Source: Bacillota bacterium
GTDB lineage: Bacteria; Bacillota; Clostridia; Acetivibrionales; DSM-1351
Direction: 5' to 3'
Length of the DNA: 8,781 nucleotides
Assembly: GCA_023398105.1 (NCBI GenBank)
Contig: JAEWST010000080.1
Coordinates: 1 to 8,781, forward strand
A program made the position numbers and the translations under genes. Below are positions 5,961 to 8,781 of this stretch, in pieces; position 1 is the stretch's first letter; every line of letters starts with the position of its first letter. Under the pieces are notes generated by a model, which saw only the letters and a list, made by a program, of their open reading frames with translations, was not told the origin of the DNA and did not search any database.

Positions 5961-7124
5961 ATGAGTCGTGAAATATACTTAGACAATAGTGCTACAACAA
6001 AGCCCTATGACGAAGTTATTGCATATATGAATGATGTAAGTAAGAATTTTTATGGGAATCCTTCATCTTTGCATACAAAAGGAATTGAGTCTGAAAATCT
6101 AGTAAAGCTTGCAAGAACTCAGATTTCTGATGCACTAAAGGTAGATTCTAAGGAAGTTCTATTTACATCAGGTGGTACAGAATCAAACAATTTAGCTATT
6201 ATGGGCTTTCTAAAAGCAAATCCTAGAGCTGGCAAACATATTATTACAAGTGAAATTGAACATCCATCGGTGTTAGAAGTGTTTAAACAGCTTGCAAAAG
6301 AGGGTTACAAAGTTGACTATATTCCTGTAGATAACAAAGGTGTAATTAAGCTAGATGCATTAGAAAAGGTAATAGACAGCGACACTGCTCTGCTAAGTTT
6401 TATGCATACAAATAATGAAACTGGTTCAATACAGCCTGTTGATGAGATTAATAAAATCCGAAAAGCAAAATGTCCATCTGCAGTTTTACATGTAGATGCA
6501 GTTCAAGCGTTTGGAAAAATACGTATTCATCCTAAGTCCTATGAAATAGACCTTCTGTCAATAAGCTCTCATAAAATTCACGGGCCAAAGGGAATGGGGG
6601 CTCTTTATATTAGAAAAGGAATAAGAGTTAAGCCTGTTTTGCTTGGTGGAGGACAAGAAATTTCGTTACGTTCAGGAACAGAGAATGTACCCGGGATTTG
6701 TGGATTTGGTCTAGCTGCTGAAAGAATTTTTGCCGACCTTGATACAAACTATTCTCGCATTTTTTCTATAAAAGAATATTTTTTACAGAAAATAAATAGT
6801 TTATTTGAAGATGCTGTAATAAATTCTCCAGATAAAGGATTGCCATACATTATCAACATTTCCTTTTCAAATTTAAAATCTGAGGTTTTGCTACACCATC
6901 TTGAACAGAAGAACATTTTTGTATCTACTGGTTCTGCCTGTTCATCTCATAAAAAAAGTCATAGCTATGTTTTAAAGGCTTTGGGCGTTGATTCAAAGAA
7001 TATTGATAGTGCTATTAGATTTAGTTTGTCAGCATCAAATTCTATAAGTGATATTGATGAAACAGTTACAGCACTAAAAGAAATTATCCCTGTAATAAGC
7101 ATCAAGCATAGAGGAAAAAGTTAA
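5961..7124 (+). CDS. Cysteine desulfurase, NifS/IscS family, probably the sulfur donor for ThiI
   Basis: PLP enzyme that converts L-cysteine to alanine and carries the sulfur as a persulfide on its active-site cysteine. 387 residues, full family length, starting MSREIYLDNSATT. Visible motifs: SGGTESNNLAI (70-80) for cofactor phosphate binding, H101 in EIEHPSV stacking on PLP, HTNNETGSIQP (149-159), D179 and Q182 in HVDAVQAFG, the Schiff-base K205 in SSHKIHGPKG, GGGQEISLRSGTENV (229-243), and the catalytic C327 in STGSACSS. R353 would bind the substrate carboxylate. All key residues are present. thiI starts 30 bases downstream; in Bacillus subtilis a dedicated desulfurase (NifZ) next to ThiI serves tRNA 4-thiouridine synthesis, and this pairing suggests the same job. 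A general Fe-S role (NifS/IscS) cannot be excluded; no iscU or nifU scaffold gene is visible. Confidence 0.93.
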   Translation: MSREIYLDNSATTKPYDEVIAYMNDVSKNFYGNPSSLHTKGIESENLVKLARTQISDALKVDSKEVLFTSGGTESNNLAIMGFLKANPRAGKHIITSEIEHPSVLEVFKQLAKEGYKVDYIPVDNKGVIKLDALEKVIDSDTALLSFMHTNNETGSIQPVDEINKIRKAKCPSAVLHVDAVQAFGKIRIHPKSYEIDLLSISSHKIHGPKGMGALYIRKGIRVKPVLLGGGQEISLRSGTENVPGICGFGLAAERIFADLDTNYSRIFSIKEYFLQKINSLFEDAVINSPDKGLPYIINISFSNLKSEVLLHHLEQKNIFVSTGSACSSHKKSHSYVLKALGVDSKNIDSAIRFSLSASNSISDIDETVTALKEIIPVISIKHRGKS

Positions 7125-7134
7125 ACGTAAAAGC

Positions 7135-7158
7135 GAAAGGATGAATACTAAAAAATGA
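7135..7158 (+). other. Ribosome binding site and five-codon open frame overlapping the thiI start
   Basis: GAAAGG at 7135-7140 runs directly into an ATG (7141) that opens five codons (MNTKK) and stops at TGA 7156-7158, overlapping the thiI ATG at 7155 in an ATGA arrangement. The ATG at 7141 is too close to the binding site for normal initiation, while 7155 is somewhat far at about 14 bases. The thiI start is fixed by the protein, which begins MKSIILVRYGEI as expected. Whether the mini-frame is translated is unknown. Confidence 0.3.
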
Positions 7159-8330
7159 AAAGTATTATATTAGTGCGTTATGGAGAAATTATATTAAAAG
7201 GCTTAAATAGACCAGTTTTTGAAGAGAAATTAATTGGAAATATTAAAAGTGCAATATACAAATTTGGCAAGGCTAAGGTATTAAAATCCCAAGGTAGAAT
7301 TTATATTGAACCTGAAGAAGAAAATTACGAATTTGATTTGGTTATGCAGAGAGTCACAAAAGTATTTGGCGTTGTTTCTGTAAGCCCTGTTTGGAAAATT
7401 GAAACTGATTATGAACAAATTAAATCTTATGCATTAAAAATGGCAACAGAATTAGTTGATTTCAAAGGATATAAGACTTTCAAGGTTGAAACAAAAAGAG
7501 GTAACAAGAGATTTCCAATGCAGTCACCTGAAATTTGTAATGATGTTGGTGGATATATTTTGGAAAATGTTAATGGTTTATCAGTAGATGTTCATAAACC
7601 TGACTTTATTATATATATTGAAGTTAGAGAGAATTCATATATTTATTCAGAAACTATTAAAGGACATGGTGGTATGCCATTGGGTTCAAATGGAAAAGCA
7701 ATGCTTTTATTATCAGGAGGTATTGACAGTCCCGTTGCAGGCTGGATGATGGGTAAAAGAGGAGTTGAGCTAGAAGCTATTCACTTTTACAGTTATCCAT
7801 ATACAAGTGAAAGAGCAAAGCAAAAGGTTATTGACCTTGCAAAAATACTTGCTGGATACTGCGGAAAAATACATTTGCACATAGTACCTTTTACAGAAAT
7901 ACAATTAGCCATAAATGATAATTGTCCAGAAGACCAGCTCACTATTATTATGAGGCGTATAATGATGCAAATTGCTGAACAGATAGCACGTAATTCAAAT
8001 GCTATGGCTCTTGTAACAGGTGAAAGTATGGGGCAGGTTGCAAGTCAGACTATGCATGGTCTATATTGTACTGATGCAGCAGTTAATATGCCAGTATTTA
8101 GACCGCTAATTGGTATGGACAAAGTAGAGGTTGTTGATATCGCAAGAAAAATTGATACCTTCGAAACCTCAATCCTGCCATATGAAGATTGCTGCACTGT
8201 ATTTGTTGCAAAACATCCACAGACAAAACCGAAACTTGATAAAATTATGCTGTCAGAATCTAAAGTAGATTTTGAACCATTAATAAAAACAGCTGTTGAA
8301 ACCACAGAAGTTATTGTTGTTAGACCATAA
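7155..8330 (+). CDS. thiI: tRNA 4-thiouridine synthetase ThiI (tRNA sulfurtransferase)
   Basis: Adenylates uridine 8 of tRNA and transfers sulfur to give 4-thiouridine; in some bacteria it also feeds thiazole synthesis. 391 residues: an N-terminal ferredoxin-like domain (about 1-60, VRYGEIILKGLNR), a THUMP RNA-binding domain (about 60-165), and a PP-loop pyrophosphatase domain from about 175 with the nucleotide loop SGGIDSP at 187-193. C346 and C347 in LPYEDCCTVF match the region of the catalytic cysteine of E. coli ThiI (C344). The C-terminal rhodanese domain of E. coli ThiI is absent, as is usual in Firmicutes, so sulfur must come directly from the desulfurase, fitting the adjacent NifS-type gene. 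No thiamine genes are visible here, so tRNA thiolation is the likelier role. A hairpin follows the stop at 8354-8379. Confidence 0.96.
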   Translation: MKSIILVRYGEIILKGLNRPVFEEKLIGNIKSAIYKFGKAKVLKSQGRIYIEPEEENYEFDLVMQRVTKVFGVVSVSPVWKIETDYEQIKSYALKMATELVDFKGYKTFKVETKRGNKRFPMQSPEICNDVGGYILENVNGLSVDVHKPDFIIYIEVRENSYIYSETIKGHGGMPLGSNGKAMLLLSGGIDSPVAGWMMGKRGVELEAIHFYSYPYTSERAKQKVIDLAKILAGYCGKIHLHIVPFTEIQLAINDNCPEDQLTIIMRRIMMQIAEQIARNSNAMALVTGESMGQVASQTMHGLYCTDAAVNMPVFRPLIGMDKVEVVDIARKIDTFETSILPYEDCCTVFVAKHPQTKPKLDKIMLSESKVDFEPLIKTAVETTEVIVVRP

Positions 8331-8353
8331 TAATTTGAAGGTTTGCAAAAGCT

Positions 8354-8379
8354 AAAGCCTCTGCTTTGGTAGAGGCTTT
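8354..8379 (+). terminator. Perfect nine-pair hairpin downstream of thiI
   Basis: AAAGCCTCT (8354-8362) pairs exactly with AGAGGCTTT (8371-8379) around an eight-base loop, 23 bases after the thiI stop. The only U-run is the TTT of the 3' arm, so it may be a weak terminator or a 3'-end-stabilising structure. It is the most GC-rich hairpin in the convergent gap. Confidence 0.6.
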
Positions 8380-8450
8380 CCAAAAGGTAGTAATATTAAC
8401 CGATAAAAATTTGTCTTTTGTCTATAGAGTATTTGATAAAATATCAAGGG

Positions 8451-8497
8451 CTAAAAAACTGTATTATAGAATATGGTTTTTTAGTATTATTATTTTT
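8451..8497. terminator. Probable bidirectional terminator between thiI and the minus-strand repeat gene
   Basis: A 14-pair stem joins 8451-8464 to 8471-8484 (outer part CTAAAAAAC with GTTTTTTAG; two inner G-T pairs) around loop TATAGA. On the plus strand it is followed by TATTATTATTTTTTT. On the minus strand the hairpin begins 19 bases after the stop at 8503, and its 3' arm ends in a T-run. The A-tract/T-tract symmetry and the convergent position fit a shared terminator. The rest of the gap holds a small inverted repeat TTGATA-AAA-TATCAA at 8433-8447 and nothing else that I can support. Confidence 0.7.
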
Positions 8498-8502
8498 TTG
8501 AT

Positions 8503-8781
8503 TTATTCAGGATCATTAGCCCCATTATCAACTTTAGGTTCTGTATCAACTGCAGGTTCTGTATCAACTGCAGGTTCTGTATCAACTGCAGGTTCTGTAT
8601 CTACGTTAGTGCCTGTATCAACTGCAGGTTCTGTATCTACGTTAGTGCCTGTATCAACTGAAGGTCCAGTATCTACGTTAGTGCCTGTAATAATTGCAGG
8701 TCCTGTATCAACTGAAGGTCCAGTATCTACGTTAGTGCCTGTAATAATTGCAGGTCCTGTATCAACTGAAGGTCCAGTATC
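8503..8781 (-). CDS. C-terminal part of a hexapeptide-repeat protein (5' end outside window)
   Basis: The minus strand is open from the window edge to TAA at 8503-8505, giving 92 residues with no ATG, GTG or TTG in frame, so only the C-terminal part is present. Fourteen consecutive six-residue units are visible. From the window edge they are DTGPSV, DTGPAI, ITGTNV, DTGPSV, DTGPAI, ITGTNV, DTGPSV, DTGTNV, DTEPAV, DTGTNV, three DTEPAV and DTEPKV, then DNGANDPE and stop. The stretch is acidic, contains a single lysine, and has no cysteine or aromatic residue. Such Asp/Thr/Pro/Val repeats are common in extended linkers or tails of secreted and surface proteins, but no sorting motif or membrane anchor is present at this end. 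The minus strand is preferred because its frame ends at a stop codon just ahead of a terminator. The plus-strand frame through the same bases lacks a ribosome binding site. Function is unknown. Confidence 0.72.
   Translation of the reverse strand, partial: DTGPSVDTGPAIITGTNVDTGPSVDTGPAIITGTNVDTGPSVDTGTNVDTEPAVDTGTNVDTEPAVDTEPAVDTEPAVDTEPKVDNGANDPE
8530..8781 (-). repeat. Array of fourteen 18-bp tandem units, with an exact 54-bp higher-order repeat
   Basis: The array is built of 18-base units in register with the minus-strand hexapeptides. Units nearest the stop are almost uniform (DTEPAV type). Further in, three units form a 54-base block repeated exactly: 8669-8722 equals 8723-8776, and a third copy begins at 8777 as the window ends. 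A related block at 8633-8668 lacks one 18-base unit. Because all units are multiples of three, gain or loss of copies keeps the reading frame. Confidence 0.95.

Noticed and set aside
8433..8447. TTGATA-AAA-TATCAA inverted repeat as an operator or promoter -35 box
   Set aside because: It lies in a convergent gap with no properly spaced -10 element and no downstream gene start; AT-rich palindromes of this size arise by chance.
8530..8781. CRISPR array
   Set aside because: The units are directly tandem 18-bp repeats with no unique spacers, and they stay in one coding register.

Overview
The window looks like an AT-rich anaerobic Firmicute, most likely class Clostridia. The evidence is strong GGAGG-type ribosome binding sites, frequent AT-rich codons, all main genes on one strand with very short gaps, a hydrogenase-4-like membrane complex, and a cysteine desulfurase-thiI pair without a rhodanese domain on ThiI. 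Genus cannot be fixed from the sequence; a Ruminiclostridium-like organism is only a guess.

Bases 1-5509 (+ strand) carry the distal part of an operon for a membrane-bound, complex I-related oxidoreductase. The genes are a NuoH/HyfC-like membrane anchor (5' end cut by the window), HyfE, the antiporter-like HyfF, a fused NuoC-NuoD/HycE-like large subunit, and a single-chain fusion of a two-cluster ferredoxin (NuoI/HyfH-like) with a NuoB/HyfI-like small subunit. The architecture is that of a group 4 [NiFe] hydrogenase, but all four cysteines that would bind the NiFe centre are replaced (S232, E235, S524, G527). The large subunit also ends where a mature HycE would end after maturation cleavage. 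The iron-sulfur wiring and the charged membrane residues tied to ion pumping are intact. This makes it an energy-converting hydrogenase-related (Ehr-type) complex: probably ferredoxin-fed and ion-translocating, with an unknown electron acceptor.

Bases 5510-5687 hold a weak terminator-like hairpin and then a leader with good RNA-folding potential. The leader precedes a 75-residue protein with nine cysteines (5688-5915), a NifS-type cysteine desulfurase (5961-7124) and ThiI (7155-8330). The last two form a sulfur-transfer pair: the desulfurase makes a persulfide that ThiI uses for 4-thiouridine in tRNA. The Cys-rich protein is probably linked to metal or sulfur handling but is not recognised.

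Bases 8331-8502 are a convergent intergenic region with two hairpins, the second probably a bidirectional terminator. From 8781 down to 8503 the minus strand encodes the C-terminal 92 residues of a protein with no start in the window. Its visible part is 14 tandem hexapeptides (consensus D-T-x-P-x-V) plus a short acidic end, built from 18-bp units and containing two exact copies of a 54-bp unit.
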